From Cacconaster sp033811195 (GTDB taxonomy: Bacteria > Bacteroidota > Bacteroidia > Bacteroidales > UBA932), in contig JAPXOZ010000009.1 of the NCBI GenBank assembly GCA_033811195.1, positions 1 to 64,000 on the forward strand: DNA of 64,000 nucleotides, in the 5' to 3' direction. Under the pieces are notes generated by a model. The model was not told the origin of the DNA, made no database searches, and worked only from the letters and a program-made list of their open reading frames with translations. How positions within the stretch are numbered: position 1 is the stretch's first letter; the number at the start of each line of letters is the position of its first letter. Of this stretch, positions 24,203-33,673 are shown piece by piece. Position numbers and translations under genes: made by a program.

Positions 24203-26188
24203 TTATGCGTCAATATTGGCGTAACGAGCGTTCTGCTCAATGAATTCCCTGCGTGGAGGCACATCGTCTCCCATAAGCATCGTGAATACACGATCTGCTT
24301 CCACGGCATTCTCAATGTGAATCTGACGGAGAACACGCTTTGAAGGATCCATCGTGGTGTCCCAAAGCTGCTCGGCATCCATTTCTCCGAGACCTTTGTA
24401 GCGCTGTACCCTAACACTGCCCGGATTGCCCTTGCCCATACGCTCTACTGCCTCAGAACGCTCTTCATCAGTCCAGCAATAGTGCTCTTCCTTGCCCCTC
24501 TTGACAAGATATAGAGGAGGAGTGGCAATATAGACATGTCCGTTGGTAATAAGGTCAGGCATGTAACGGAAGAAAAATGTCAGGATAAGGGTAGTAATGT
24601 GGCTTCCGTCCACATCTGCATCCGTCATGATCACCACCTTATGATATCTGAGTTTGGAAAGATTGAGGGCTTTAGGGTCCTCTTCGGTGCCTATAGTAAC
24701 TCCAAGCGCAGTGTAGATGTTGCGGATCTCCTCGCTCTCGAAAACACGATGCTCCATCGCCTTCTCAACATTGAGTATTTTTCCCCGCAAAGGGAGAATA
24801 GCCTGGAATATTCTGTCCCTACCCTGTTTTGCAGTACCACCTGCAGAGTCTCCCTCAACGAGGAAAATTTCGCACTTTTCTGGGTCCCTATCGGAACAGT
24901 CTGCCAGTTTACCAGGCATACCAGAACCGGCCATCACAGTTTTGCGCTGCACTAATTCTCGCGCCTTACGAGCTGCATGACGTGCAGTGGCAGCCATAAT
25001 CACCTTTTCAATGATGACCTTGGCATCACGTGGATTCTCCTCAAGATAGTTTTCCAAAGCCTGACTTGTGGCCTGAGATACGGCTCCCATCACCTCGCTG
25101 TTTCCAAGTTTGGTTTTGGTCTGGCCTTCAAACTGGGGTTCTGCAACCTTGACGGAAATAACTGCAGTAAGTCCCTCTCTAAAATCCGAAGGATCCAGAT
25201 CAAATTTGAGTTTGGCCAAAAAACCGTTCTTTTCAGCATAACTCTTGAGGGTGGTAGTCAAGCCACGGCGAAAACCGGTGAGGTGAGTACCTCCCTCTAT
25301 CGTATTGATATTATTGACATATGCATAGATATTTTCCTTGAAATCAGTATTGTACTGCATAGCAATCTCAATTGGAATGATCTTGTCTGTCTCCAAATAT
25401 ATAGGATTCTCTGTTAGCTTATCTCGTGAGCCGTCCAGATAAGCAACAAATTCCAAAAGTCCCTCCTGGGAATAGAAAACATCTTGCCTAGCAGGTGCCT
25501 CAACTTCATTACCATGATCGTCTATAATCATTTCGGCAGCCCTATCATCTCTAAGAGTGAGTTTCACTCCTTTATTGAGAAATGCGAGCTCTCTCAGACG
25601 ACGTGCCAGAGTATCATAATCATATACGGTGGATAAAGTGAAAATAGTATTATCCGGCTTGAAAGTTATGATAGTGCCTGTTTTGGTAGTCTCTCCCACC
25701 ACTTTCACATCGTAGAGAGGTTTACCTTGTGAATATTCCTGTTTAAATATCTTTCCTTCACGATGGATCTCGGCAGTCAAGTGTGATGAAAGCGCATTCA
25801 CACACGATACTCCGACACCGTGGAGTCCTCCAGAAACTTTATAACTATCCTTACTGAATTTTCCTCCGGCATGAAGCACTGTAAGTACCACCTCGAGAGC
25901 CGAACGGCCCTCTTTTTCATGAGTGTCTGTGGGAATACCACGACCATTGTCCGAAACTGTTATGGAATTGTCAGGGTTTATGACCACAGCGATCTCGCTA
26001 CAATAGCCTGCAAGGGCTTCGTCAATTGAGTTATCTACCACTTCATAAACCAGATGGTGCAAACCACGGGCAGCTATATCACCTATATACATCGAAGGGC
26101 GCTTTCGCACCGCTTCCAGTCCTTCAAGCACCTGGATACTATCTGCGGAATAGTGATTTTCCGCTTCAATAATCTCGTTTTCAATCAT
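24203..26188 (-). CDS. gyrB: DNA gyrase subunit B
   Basis: 661 residues from ATG 26188. The longer frame to 26227 starts upstream of the -7 element and is rejected. GHKL ATPase motifs are present (EVVDNSIDEALAG, DNGRGIPTD, GGLHGVGVSCVNALS), then the transducer and TOPRIM domain (EGDSAGG, DADVDGSH) and the C-terminal QRYKGLGEM and NARYANIDA. Gyrase introduces negative supercoils with GyrA, using ATP. The length is normal for Bacteroidales. AAGGAAA just before the ATG may aid initiation. ParE is a theoretical alternative, but the sequence reads as GyrB. Confidence 0.97.
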   Translation of the reverse strand: MIENEIIEAENHYSADSIQVLEGLEAVRKRPSMYIGDIAARGLHHLVYEVVDNSIDEALAGYCSEIAVVINPDNSITVSDNGRGIPTDTHEKEGRSALEVVLTVLHAGGKFSKDSYKVSGGLHGVGVSCVNALSSHLTAEIHREGKIFKQEYSQGKPLYDVKVVGETTKTGTIITFKPDNTIFTLSTVYDYDTLARRLRELAFLNKGVKLTLRDDRAAEMIIDDHGNEVEAPARQDVFYSQEGLLEFVAYLDGSRDKLTENPIYLETDKIIPIEIAMQYNTDFKENIYAYVNNINTIEGGTHLTGFRRGLTTTLKSYAEKNGFLAKLKFDLDPSDFREGLTAVISVKVAEPQFEGQTKTKLGNSEVMGAVSQATSQALENYLEENPRDAKVIIEKVIMAATARHAARKARELVQRKTVMAGSGMPGKLADCSDRDPEKCEIFLVEGDSAGGTAKQGRDRIFQAILPLRGKILNVEKAMEHRVFESEEIRNIYTALGVTIGTEEDPKALNLSKLRYHKVVIMTDADVDGSHITTLILTFFFRYMPDLITNGHVYIATPPLYLVKRGKEEHYCWTDEERSEAVERMGKGNPGSVRVQRYKGLGEMDAEQLWDTTMDPSKRVLRQIHIENAVEADRVFTMLMGDDVPPRREFIEQNARYANIDA

Positions 26189-26213
26189 TATTTCCTTGTT
26201 TCTAATAAAGAAA

Positions 26214-26221
26214 CAAAGGTA
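26214..26221 (-). promoter_or_regulatory. Putative -7 element for gyrB
   Basis: The minus strand reads TACCTTTG, 26 nt before the chosen gyrB ATG, giving a very short leader. No clear -33 is seen. Confidence 0.45.
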
Positions 26222-26242
26222 CGACAAAAAAAGGAAAAATCC

Positions 26243-27904
26243 TTAAAATTTCACATAGATTCCACCACCCAAATTACGTGGTACGGAATTGTGCATCGGC
26301 ATATAGCGATTGGCTCTGTTGAGGAGATTCCCACCCTTTAGGAAAACGCCTAGATGACGGTTGAAGGAGAAGTCCAAAGTGATGCCCAGATCAACTATGG
26401 AAGGGATTGTATAGGCACCATCACAGTCGCCTGATACTTCGCTTACATATCTGCATTCAACTTTAGCATTGATACGGTTACGCCAGTTCCAGACGAAAAA
26501 GAAATTTGTTGTCACACTGGGCAACTGAGTCATTTTAGGGCGCTCTCCGCTGAAGTAAAGATTGTATCTGAATTCTGCTCCCGTGATGATCGATCCTGAT
26601 TTCCAAAGTGCATCCGCACCTAATGAAAGACGGCTGAAATCCCAATAGGTGGCAATAATATTAAAAGGCTCCGGATCAGACATTACCGGCTCGAAAAGAA
26701 GCTTGTCTCGAAACATGGTATAAGATGAGATCAGATTGAAAGCCATTCTGCCCTTAATTACAGATTCGAGAGAGAGTGTAGCATCTAGAGGCCTCGACCC
26801 GAATTTAAGGTCGGTACGAGGGGAAATCAGAGGCATATTACGTGTCATCCCAAGGAATGAATTGAGTTCATGACCTCCGCCAACAACTGCATGAATCCAT
26901 AATGATTGTTCTGCAAGTTCTAATCTTGCATCAACGTCGGGAAATATAGTGCTTGCTATTGAGGAATGGTTATCACCATTCTCATTTCGGCTTTCTTTCG
27001 ATTTGTGAATGCTGAAACGGTTACCAAACTTCGCTCCAAATTTGGCTAAAAAACGTCCCTTGTTGTACTCATATATTGGAGAGATTTCCAATATTCCGGC
27101 TGTATGATCTCGAAAACCTCCATACATTGATAAAGCCATATCAAAGTCTACATAGATTCGATGTACATCGAATGTCGTACCCACCATCGCTCCTATTGAG
27201 AGATTATTTTCACTAAGGGTATCCACCATTCGTTTGGAACCGGTTATGAAAGCAGCATCAATATCATAATAAACACTATTATCAGAACCATCAGCCGACT
27301 TAACATTCGCAGCAAAATCGGCCATACGAATATCGTGCACTACTTTGATCGAATCACGGCTACCGCTATACTTTGAAAATAATCCTCCGGCATCAAATGA
27401 AAACTCTCCCTCTTTCCATGCATATTTCAAATTGCCTCCAAAATCATTGCGCATCTTACGTACATCCAGGGTATACTCTCCCACAGACGAGGGTATCCCT
27501 CCCCAATAAGAGTCATGGTCGGCATAAATGCCGGCATAAAACCCCTTTTTTGTAACTGCTTGAAGATAAAGTTCGGCGGAAGGTTTGAGAGGAAACTGGG
27601 TACCTATCTTGAGATACGAAATAGGATGGCGGGCAGCCTTGGCCGGCTTTATTGCAGCCGACTCATGTGGCGAAAACTCGTAGAGGTCTCGGTAAGGTCT
27701 GTTAAATATGGAGTAGTCAAAACTGATATTGAATTTGCGCAGGGAATCTGCGACATTCTTCGGGATTTCGGGCTTGTGAATTTCTCCGAGTTTGACATCA
27801 AACTCCCTGCTGACCTCGACAGTAGGATCGATGTTCTGCCCGAAAAGTCCGACGGGTGTCAGAATCACAAAAGCCAATATGAATATAGTTTTCCTCATCT
27901 TCAT
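26243..27904 (-). CDS. Outer-membrane beta-barrel protein, TonB-receptor-like, no plug
   Basis: 553 residues with a signal peptide (about 22 residues ending FGQ). The mature part has alternating beta-strand patterns, and the C-terminus (VFLKGGNLLNRANRYMPMHNSVPRNLGGGIYVKF, read as blocks) looks like the last strands of a TonB-dependent receptor, ending in aromatic Phe. No plug domain or TonB box is visible, so it is not a full receptor. The ATG abuts the TPR gene stop with zero spacing, implying coupled translation and a joint role. The likely job is a channel or scaffold in the outer membrane, working with the periplasmic TPR protein. An ATG two codons in is an alternative start. Confidence 0.75.
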   Translation of the reverse strand: MKMRKTIFILAFVILTPVGLFGQNIDPTVEVSREFDVKLGEIHKPEIPKNVADSLRKFNISFDYSIFNRPYRDLYEFSPHESAAIKPAKAARHPISYLKIGTQFPLKPSAELYLQAVTKKGFYAGIYADHDSYWGGIPSSVGEYTLDVRKMRNDFGGNLKYAWKEGEFSFDAGGLFSKYSGSRDSIKVVHDIRMADFAANVKSADGSDNSVYYDIDAAFITGSKRMVDTLSENNLSIGAMVGTTFDVHRIYVDFDMALSMYGGFRDHTAGILEISPIYEYNKGRFLAKFGAKFGNRFSIHKSKESRNENGDNHSSIASTIFPDVDARLELAEQSLWIHAVVGGGHELNSFLGMTRNMPLISPRTDLKFGSRPLDATLSLESVIKGRMAFNLISSYTMFRDKLLFEPVMSDPEPFNIIATYWDFSRLSLGADALWKSGSIITGAEFRYNLYFSGERPKMTQLPSVTTNFFFVWNWRNRINAKVECRYVSEVSGDCDGAYTIPSIVDLGITLDFSFNRHLGVFLKGGNLLNRANRYMPMHNSVPRNLGGGIYVKF

Positions 27905-30901
27905 CTAATTCAGTTTGTCAAGACGCATTTTTACCTGTTCCCTCACATCATCAGCATCACCAGTGGGCTCGTATCCCTCAAGTACGCTTTCATATGTCGC
28001 CCTGGCCTGCTCCACATCTCCCCTATCCGCAAATGCGTCACCCAGTATGATAAAGGCTTTTGCAAGCCAGTAAATTTGAGAAGTTTCGGATTCGGAAAAG
28101 TCATATACGCGATTTTCGACCGCAATGAAATCACCAGCTCCATAAGCATCCATAATTAGCAGATATGTGGCCTCAGCCCCATAATTGTCGTGGGGATTGC
28201 GCGAAAGTGCATTAAGTATCGGTTTTGCCTCTTCCCGGTTGTCAAGATAAAGAAGACTCTTGGCGGTAATAAATTCCGCCTCTCGGCTCATCTCATCGGG
28301 GAGTTCATGCACTCCTTTCACCCTTCTTGCATCTGATACTGCCTCTTCATACTGCTTATTATTATAATAAGAGCGCATACGGCCAAAATAGCCGGTATTT
28401 TTCATATTTTCGGTACTCGCAATGTAAATTAAAGATTCATATGCAGTTACAGCCCTGGAATAGTGCTCGAGTTCGTATGAAATATCCGCATAATTAAGGG
28501 TGGCAGGCTCAGCAAAGGGCCCCTCACCCCGTTTTATAACCTGGAAATAAGCATCTGAAGCAGCCTCTTTATTCCCTTTAGCCTTGAGAGACTCAGCAAG
28601 GTAATAGTATGCCTGTGCAGCCTTGGATCCTGAGGGATAGTTTTTAACAAATGATTGAAGTGATGTTATGGCTGAGTTATGATTGCCGGAAAGGTAGCGT
28701 TGTTCGGCAGCATTAAAGAGCATCAATTCTTTTTCATCTGCACTCTTGATATCCGACATTCCCAGAGTTTCAAGGTATGCCAAGTACTCTTCAGGCTTAT
28801 TAATGGTTTGATAAACACTTTCCATGCCTGAAATGGCATTGGGAACCTCAGGGGATAGTGGCATTCCCTCAATGATGTTCTTATAGTATTCAATTGCTTT
28901 GTTGTATTTGCCGTTGTTGGCGTTGATCATAGCCAGTTCGAGCATTGATTTGGTGAAATAAATGCTGTCTGCATCGTGTCCTATGAGGGTGTGGAAGCAA
29001 TCGGCTGCATCATCATCAGCTCCGCGCTGTACTAAGGTACGACCCAGTTCGAAGAGGCACTGCGAGTAAAGTTCTGCGTTTCGATTGACTTTGAGCGCCT
29101 GTCTTAGTATCGATATCTTTCTGGTATCATTTCCAAGTAGTCCGTAAGACACAGCACTCTGATATGCAGGATAGAGGTCATTTGAAGTTGGATATCTGTT
29201 AAAGACTCTCTCATAAGTGGCAGCCGCATCCTTGTAGTTGTTCTGCATAAAGTAGGAGTCAGCCAAGCGTATCCTTGCATCCCTTTCGAACTGCTTACGA
29301 CCACTCTTATTTAGGTACTCGGAAAACCATTGCTGGGCACTGGAAAATCTACCCCACATAAAATAACTGTATGCTAGGTTGTAGATTGCGGTTTGGTATT
29401 GTTCCGAATCGAGGAAATGGAGATTTTCCATCAGACGGAGATTTATATCGGTAGCCTGGCGGTACCTTCCGCTACGGAAATAGCACTCTGCAAGCCAGTA
29501 ATTAGCAAGCGCCTCAAGACGAAGGTCGTGACGTCCATTCTCAATCGAGAGTTCCAGCATCGGCACTGCTGACCTGTAGCCTCTGTTTTCAATAAGTTGC
29601 ATAGCCCTAAAGAATGCTGCTTTCTGGAGATTGAACGAAGATTCGTCAGAAAGTTCGCGAATCTTTATAAGAGCTGCCACTGCAGAATTGTAATCATTGC
29701 TCAGAAGATATGCTGCAGCAATATAACTATTGATAATATCATCTTTTCCACTCTCCGGATAAAGTTCCATATATTTTTCGAAACCTGATATATCACCATT
29801 TACATCAAAAGAAAGTTTAGCATGGTTAAAAAAGGCATCTTCTTTAATAATAATGTCAAAATCGGATTCAGACGCCGCTTTGAAAGCCTCCATCGCCGCA
29901 ATTTTGTTGTGCTGGCGGAGATGACTGTTGGCACTGTAGTAGTAGGCGCTCTGGCCAAGAGCATCCTCATTGCCTACAACATGGCTGAAGGACTCTATAG
30001 CCTGAATAAATGACTGGAGTGTATATGAAAGAAGACCGGAGTAATAATAGTCCTTGCGTGTAAGACTGCCTCCGGAAGTGGTAAACATATCGAAATATTG
30101 GGCGGCCAGTGTTGGCTGTCCCATTGAAAAATAGGCCTCTGAGACTATTCTGGCCAGATTGACCTGCAAATCACGATCAAGTGTGCTGAAAATGGCAGGA
30201 CCACGGTCAATTACATACTTGTAATTACCGAGCATAAACTCCGATTCAACGGCATAATATGTGGCCAGGACCGAAAACCTAGGATCTTTTTCCGCTTTTC
30301 GGAAAAGTGGCAGAGCAGCAGCAAAATCCTTCTCCAGGTAACGCACATAACCCAGATAATACTGGCTGGGGATGGAGTAGGGACTGAAATCACCCTCTAT
30401 TATGGAGAGTAATCTCTCTGCAGCTACATCCGTATTTCCGACTCTAATATAGCAGTATGCACTTTTGAAGTCGTATTCAATCTGCTCCTCTGCATAAAGG
30501 AAGGGCTTTTTGATGGAATCATAGATGACAAGCGCAGCAGCATATTCCTCTCTATCGAAAAGACGTGATGCTAGAGCAAATTTAACCATCTGAAGTTCAG
30601 GGGCATTAGGGTATCTATCCTCAAAATTTTTGACAAGACCTGCAATATTGGACCTGTCAAGACGGATTGCACACATTGTCTTATATGCCTCTACTTGAAT
30701 GGCAAAAATGGAGATATCGCTATCCGGATCGGGTGTAACCAGGTTTAACATCTGCTCAGCCGAATAGAAGGCCCCCTTTCTATAAAGATCAAGCGCGGAC
30801 TCAATGCGACTGTATGCATGGTGCTCCTGTGCCACGACCTGTCCTGACAATATCAAAGCAAGTAATGCAAGAATCAATATGAAGCCTTTTCTTTTCATCA
30901 A
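27905..30901 (-). CDS. Large periplasmic TPR-repeat protein
   Basis: 998 residues with an N-terminal signal peptide (about 24 residues ending VVAQ). Nearly the whole mature chain is built from tetratricopeptide-type helical pairs (for example AALPLFRKAEKDPRF, AAATYERVFNRYPTS, KAIEYYKNIIEG, RAVTAYESLIYIAS). Such proteins are scaffolds for envelope complexes; this one resembles the YbgF/BamD-like TPR families of Bacteroidetes. It is followed without spacing by the barrel gene at 27904, so the two probably form a complex. A TAAGTTTG element on the minus strand (30991-30984) may be its -7 box. Confidence 0.85.
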   Translation of the reverse strand: MMKRKGFILILALLALILSGQVVAQEHHAYSRIESALDLYRKGAFYSAEQMLNLVTPDPDSDISIFAIQVEAYKTMCAIRLDRSNIAGLVKNFEDRYPNAPELQMVKFALASRLFDREEYAAALVIYDSIKKPFLYAEEQIEYDFKSAYCYIRVGNTDVAAERLLSIIEGDFSPYSIPSQYYLGYVRYLEKDFAAALPLFRKAEKDPRFSVLATYYAVESEFMLGNYKYVIDRGPAIFSTLDRDLQVNLARIVSEAYFSMGQPTLAAQYFDMFTTSGGSLTRKDYYYSGLLSYTLQSFIQAIESFSHVVGNEDALGQSAYYYSANSHLRQHNKIAAMEAFKAASESDFDIIIKEDAFFNHAKLSFDVNGDISGFEKYMELYPESGKDDIINSYIAAAYLLSNDYNSAVAALIKIRELSDESSFNLQKAAFFRAMQLIENRGYRSAVPMLELSIENGRHDLRLEALANYWLAECYFRSGRYRQATDINLRLMENLHFLDSEQYQTAIYNLAYSYFMWGRFSSAQQWFSEYLNKSGRKQFERDARIRLADSYFMQNNYKDAAATYERVFNRYPTSNDLYPAYQSAVSYGLLGNDTRKISILRQALKVNRNAELYSQCLFELGRTLVQRGADDDAADCFHTLIGHDADSIYFTKSMLELAMINANNGKYNKAIEYYKNIIEGMPLSPEVPNAISGMESVYQTINKPEEYLAYLETLGMSDIKSADEKELMLFNAAEQRYLSGNHNSAITSLQSFVKNYPSGSKAAQAYYYLAESLKAKGNKEAASDAYFQVIKRGEGPFAEPATLNYADISYELEHYSRAVTAYESLIYIASTENMKNTGYFGRMRSYYNNKQYEEAVSDARRVKGVHELPDEMSREAEFITAKSLLYLDNREEAKPILNALSRNPHDNYGAEATYLLIMDAYGAGDFIAVENRVYDFSESETSQIYWLAKAFIILGDAFADRGDVEQARATYESVLEGYEPTGDADDVREQVKMRLDKLN

Positions 30902-31074
30902 ATATATTAAGCGAAACTAATCCTAAATCTCCAACACTAAATATCATATTTCAGGTGCATCGTTTTAGTCTAAGAGGTTACAACAAACTTATACTCGCCT
31001 GAAACAAGAAGTATAAAAATACAAAAGTACAAAAAAAATCTCATTTACTGTAAGCTCGGCCAAAAGAGGTTCAA

Positions 31075-31836
31075 TCAGAATAAAAAGCTGTAACCGATGC
31101 TGATATTTAAATTTCTGCCTGCAGTTGATGTTTGGTAAAACTCTCTTTTTATTAGATGGTCGGCACAAACTGATAGTTCCGCAAAGGATTTTTGCAGTGG
31201 TTGCTGGAAATTTATATCCAAAAGCAGTGCACCACCATCGAAAAGAAGGTATCGAGTTGATAAACCAAAATTCAAGAAATGAAATGATGCACGTTGGCTG
31301 TATGATTCAGTATATATGATACCATCTTGCTTAAAACTTCTAGACGATTCTCTATTAGGCAGATATGTCATATATCCAAGTCCTATTCCGGGATGAATGC
31401 TCCATTTGTCTTGTTCAAATCGACCAATGATTCCAACATCCAAAGCCGAATGTATTTTCGGCACTGCTGGCATATACACCTCAACCAACCTTTGAATAAT
31501 GTCTTCTATAATGCTTACAATGCCGGAAGGGTTGTATGTCGACTTTTTAGTTTTATAGAGATTTAACTGAACCCTCGCATATCCTCCAATTATATCTGAA
31601 AAAAGATAAGTAAGCCGAAATCCGGTCATGGGAACAACTTTCGGTTTTGAATCGAAGAGTTCTGAGCCAGGAGCAACACCCGGATAGATTAAGTCAATAT
31701 TTGCTCCTGCAGTAATATCGAGTAACCATTTGGGATTACGACTATCTATGTGGTTGTTCAGCTTTTGTGGCTGCTGACCGTAGGAAACCAAACTTAAAAA
31801 GAGAAATATAAGGGTTAGGCGGTAAGATTTAGTCAT
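31075..31836 (-). CDS. Putative outer-membrane beta-barrel protein of unknown function
   Basis: 253 residues with a signal peptide (about 20 residues ending YGQ). The rest alternates hydrophobic and polar residues in short strands (GFRLTYLFSDIIGGYARVQLNLY, IHPGIGLGYMTYL, LNFGLSTRYLLFDGGALLLDIN, in blocks) and ends with Phe (GYSFLF). That pattern fits a small PorT- or OmpW-like barrel. I recognise no specific family. Its ATG is touched by the first heptad of a 217-bp repeat array, which fills the whole gap to the radical SAM gene. It therefore has no conventional promoter region and may depend on read-through. Confidence 0.7.
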   Translation of the reverse strand: MTKSYRLTLIFLFLSLVSYGQQPQKLNNHIDSRNPKWLLDITAGANIDLIYPGVAPGSELFDSKPKVVPMTGFRLTYLFSDIIGGYARVQLNLYKTKKSTYNPSGIVSIIEDIIQRLVEVYMPAVPKIHSALDVGIIGRFEQDKWSIHPGIGLGYMTYLPNRESSRSFKQDGIIYTESYSQRASFHFLNFGLSTRYLLFDGGALLLDINFQQPLQKSFAELSVCADHLIKREFYQTSTAGRNLNISIGYSFLF

Positions 31837-32053
31837 GAGTAAGCAGTATGTAGTATGTAGTATGTAGTATGTAGTATGTAGTATGGAGTATGGAGTGTGG
31901 AGTGTGGAGTGTGGAGTGTGGAGTGTGGAGTGTGGAGTGTGGAGTATGGAGTGTGGAGTGTGGAGTGTGGAGTGTGTAGTAAGTAGTACGAAGCTCAGAA
32001 CTAGCTACTATATAACTTACTCAGAACTCCATACTCTAAACTCGGAACTAATT
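31837..32053. repeat. Bipartite heptad array filling the radical SAM-barrel gene gap
   Basis: Thirty-one heptads keep one register across the whole interval. Plus-oriented units come first: GAGTAAG, CAGTATG, five TAGTATG (31851-31885), one GAGTATG, then twelve GAGTGTG-type units (31893-31976), TAGTAAG and TAGTACG. From 31991 the orientation flips to minus-type units (ACTCAGA, ACTCCAT, ACTCTAA, ACTCGGA). The first unit directly follows the barrel-gene start codon and the last contains the radical SAM stop codon. The open frame with GVWSVEC heptapeptides at 31883-32086 is a by-product. Confidence 0.95.
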
Positions 32054-33121
32054 CAATTTTCCCATCATCTCCAAATGACAATGTAATAGTTCGCCGGTTT
32101 GCTCGTCGCGTAGGTGCAAGCCATTCCCTTCACAATATTTGTAAGCTTTACAGGTTGCACATTTACCTGTTTTCGTCCAGGAACGATCACGCATTATCTG
32201 ATATCGTGTATTCCACACCGTCCAGAAATCATCTTTATAAATGTTTCCTTGAATGTAATCTCCACGTAAGCTTGGACAGGCGCTAATATCGCCGTTTGCA
32301 AGAACCGAGCCTATGTGAATACCCGCCTGACAAAAGAAAGGCGCATCTCTCACTTCCAGCTCATAATCCGCCAAATAGCCTTCACATCCATATGAAGCCC
32401 GTATTTTCCCCTCTTTTCGGGTCTCTTTGATAAAATCCATCATCTGAATGAACTCCTCTGTGGAGAGTTTGAGCAACGGGTTATCTTTTGCTCTTCCCTT
32501 TGGAAAAACGGTAAAAAGCCGCCAGTGAGTAACGCCAAGTGAAAGTAGCAACTCCTTGAGTTTGTGTAAATCGGGCAATGACTTTTTATTCACACAAGTA
32601 ACCACATCATAAACCAGATCTGGAGTGGAGGCTACTCGCCGTATAGCATCTACTGCACGCTTCCAGGAACCTTTTTTGCCGCGGAACCACTCATGCGACT
32701 CTTCCGTATATCCATCCAGACTCACAGTTACCGAACGCAATCCTGAACAAAGCAGCTTATCCAATCGTTCTTGTGAAAGTCCCCACCCATTGGTTACAAA
32801 TCCCCAGGGATATCCCATATCATACATGGCTCTCCCACACTCTTCCAAATCATTTCGCATCAGAGGTTCACCACCGGTAAGCACAATCATAGTCTTATTA
32901 GGATTTACGTGCGGTCGAATATCTGCAAGAACTTTCAGAAAGTCCTCTTTGGGCATATCGGGGGTAATTGATTCGCGTGTGCAATCGCTTCCACAATGAA
33001 TGCAGTTAAAGTTACAACGCAAGGTACATTCCCAGAAGAAATAGGTAAGTTCGTGAAGTTTTGCTTGCGTTTTTCTATGCTCGCGAAATAAATTCAGCAG
33101 GATTCTTTTACGTAATCTCAT
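32048..33121 (-). CDS. Radical SAM/SPASM enzyme of an rSAM-lipoprotein system
   Basis: 357 residues. The radical SAM cluster motif is CNFNCIHC (CX3CX2C, about residues 36-43), then GGEP (about 81-84) and a TIM-barrel core. A SPASM-type C-terminal region carries further cysteines (FFCQAG, GDISACPS, CATCKAYKYCEGNG, LHCHLE) for auxiliary Fe-S clusters. SPASM enzymes modify peptides or proteins. I recall a Bacteroidetes family (TIGR04133) always paired with a lipoprotein (TIGR04134), and here two such lipoproteins lie directly upstream, 16 and 552 nt away. The enzyme is cytoplasmic, so it would modify the lipoprotein precursor before export, which is inference. Confidence 0.88.
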   Translation of the reverse strand: MRLRKRILLNLFREHRKTQAKLHELTYFFWECTLRCNFNCIHCGSDCTRESITPDMPKEDFLKVLADIRPHVNPNKTMIVLTGGEPLMRNDLEECGRAMYDMGYPWGFVTNGWGLSQERLDKLLCSGLRSVTVSLDGYTEESHEWFRGKKGSWKRAVDAIRRVASTPDLVYDVVTCVNKKSLPDLHKLKELLLSLGVTHWRLFTVFPKGRAKDNPLLKLSTEEFIQMMDFIKETRKEGKIRASYGCEGYLADYELEVRDAPFFCQAGIHIGSVLANGDISACPSLRGDYIQGNIYKDDFWTVWNTRYQIMRDRSWTKTGKCATCKAYKYCEGNGLHLRDEQTGELLHCHLEMMGKLN

Positions 33122-33137
33122 CTTCAGATCGGTTTAG

Positions 33138-33650
33138 CTACTCTTCTTCTTTCATTTCTTTATAGGGTGCAGTAGGCACACCATACATTGCAAGGGTTTC
33201 ATGTTCCAGCTCAAAGTTCACACCTGACTTTAGAAAAACCCCATCATACCATCTTCCATCACCCTTTTTAACCTTTTTCATTTGTTTCCAATCCACTTTA
33301 ATTGAATCAGATGCAAACAATCCGCCATTTTCAAATCTATCTAAATCTTCAGCGACAATCCATTGGAAATCTCCAGGAAATCCGGTAAACTTCAATTCAT
33401 AATCACCACGTGCATTAGTTCTTACCGTGTCATTTCCATATGGAGATGAAGGTGACTTTCTAATGACTGCGATATTTTTAATCGGCTTCTTTGAGCGTTT
33501 TTCTGTCACTTTTCCTTTGACAATATAATCTGCTGATGGACACCCGTATTCATATGAGGGCTCAAACCAGTCGCATCCGGTCAACATCCCCAGAAGGGTA
33601 AAAAAGAGGGTTATTATTTTCCCGTATGTTTTGATCGCCACTTTTTTCAT
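33138..33650 (-). CDS. rSAM-associated putative lipoprotein, copy 1
   Basis: 170 residues. The signal peptide ends in lipobox MLTGC, with Cys26 as lipid site. The mature part has a YEYGCPSADYIVKGKV segment, then a carboxypeptidase-regulatory-like beta-sandwich (KKPIKNIAVI, YGNDTVRTNARGDYELKF), a basic KKVKKGDGRWYDGVF block and a second YGVP motif near the C-terminus (MYGVPTAPYKE). It differs from copy 2 by a Cys in the first motif (YGCP instead of YGVP). Together with the SPASM enzyme, it is a candidate substrate. The modified residue is unknown; the paired YGxP motifs and the aromatic WYDG block are the best-conserved spots. Confidence 0.85.
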   Translation of the reverse strand: MKKVAIKTYGKIITLFFTLLGMLTGCDWFEPSYEYGCPSADYIVKGKVTEKRSKKPIKNIAVIRKSPSSPYGNDTVRTNARGDYELKFTGFPGDFQWIVAEDLDRFENGGLFASDSIKVDWKQMKKVKKGDGRWYDGVFLKSGVNFELEHETLAMYGVPTAPYKEMKEEE

Positions 33651-33673
33651 AACTATTCAATTAAGATTTTTCT

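Noticed and set aside
31883..32086. Open frame with repeated GVWSVEC heptapeptides
   Set aside because: It is the translation of GAGTGTG repeats, which have no stop in any frame; there is no start signal and it runs into the opposite gene.
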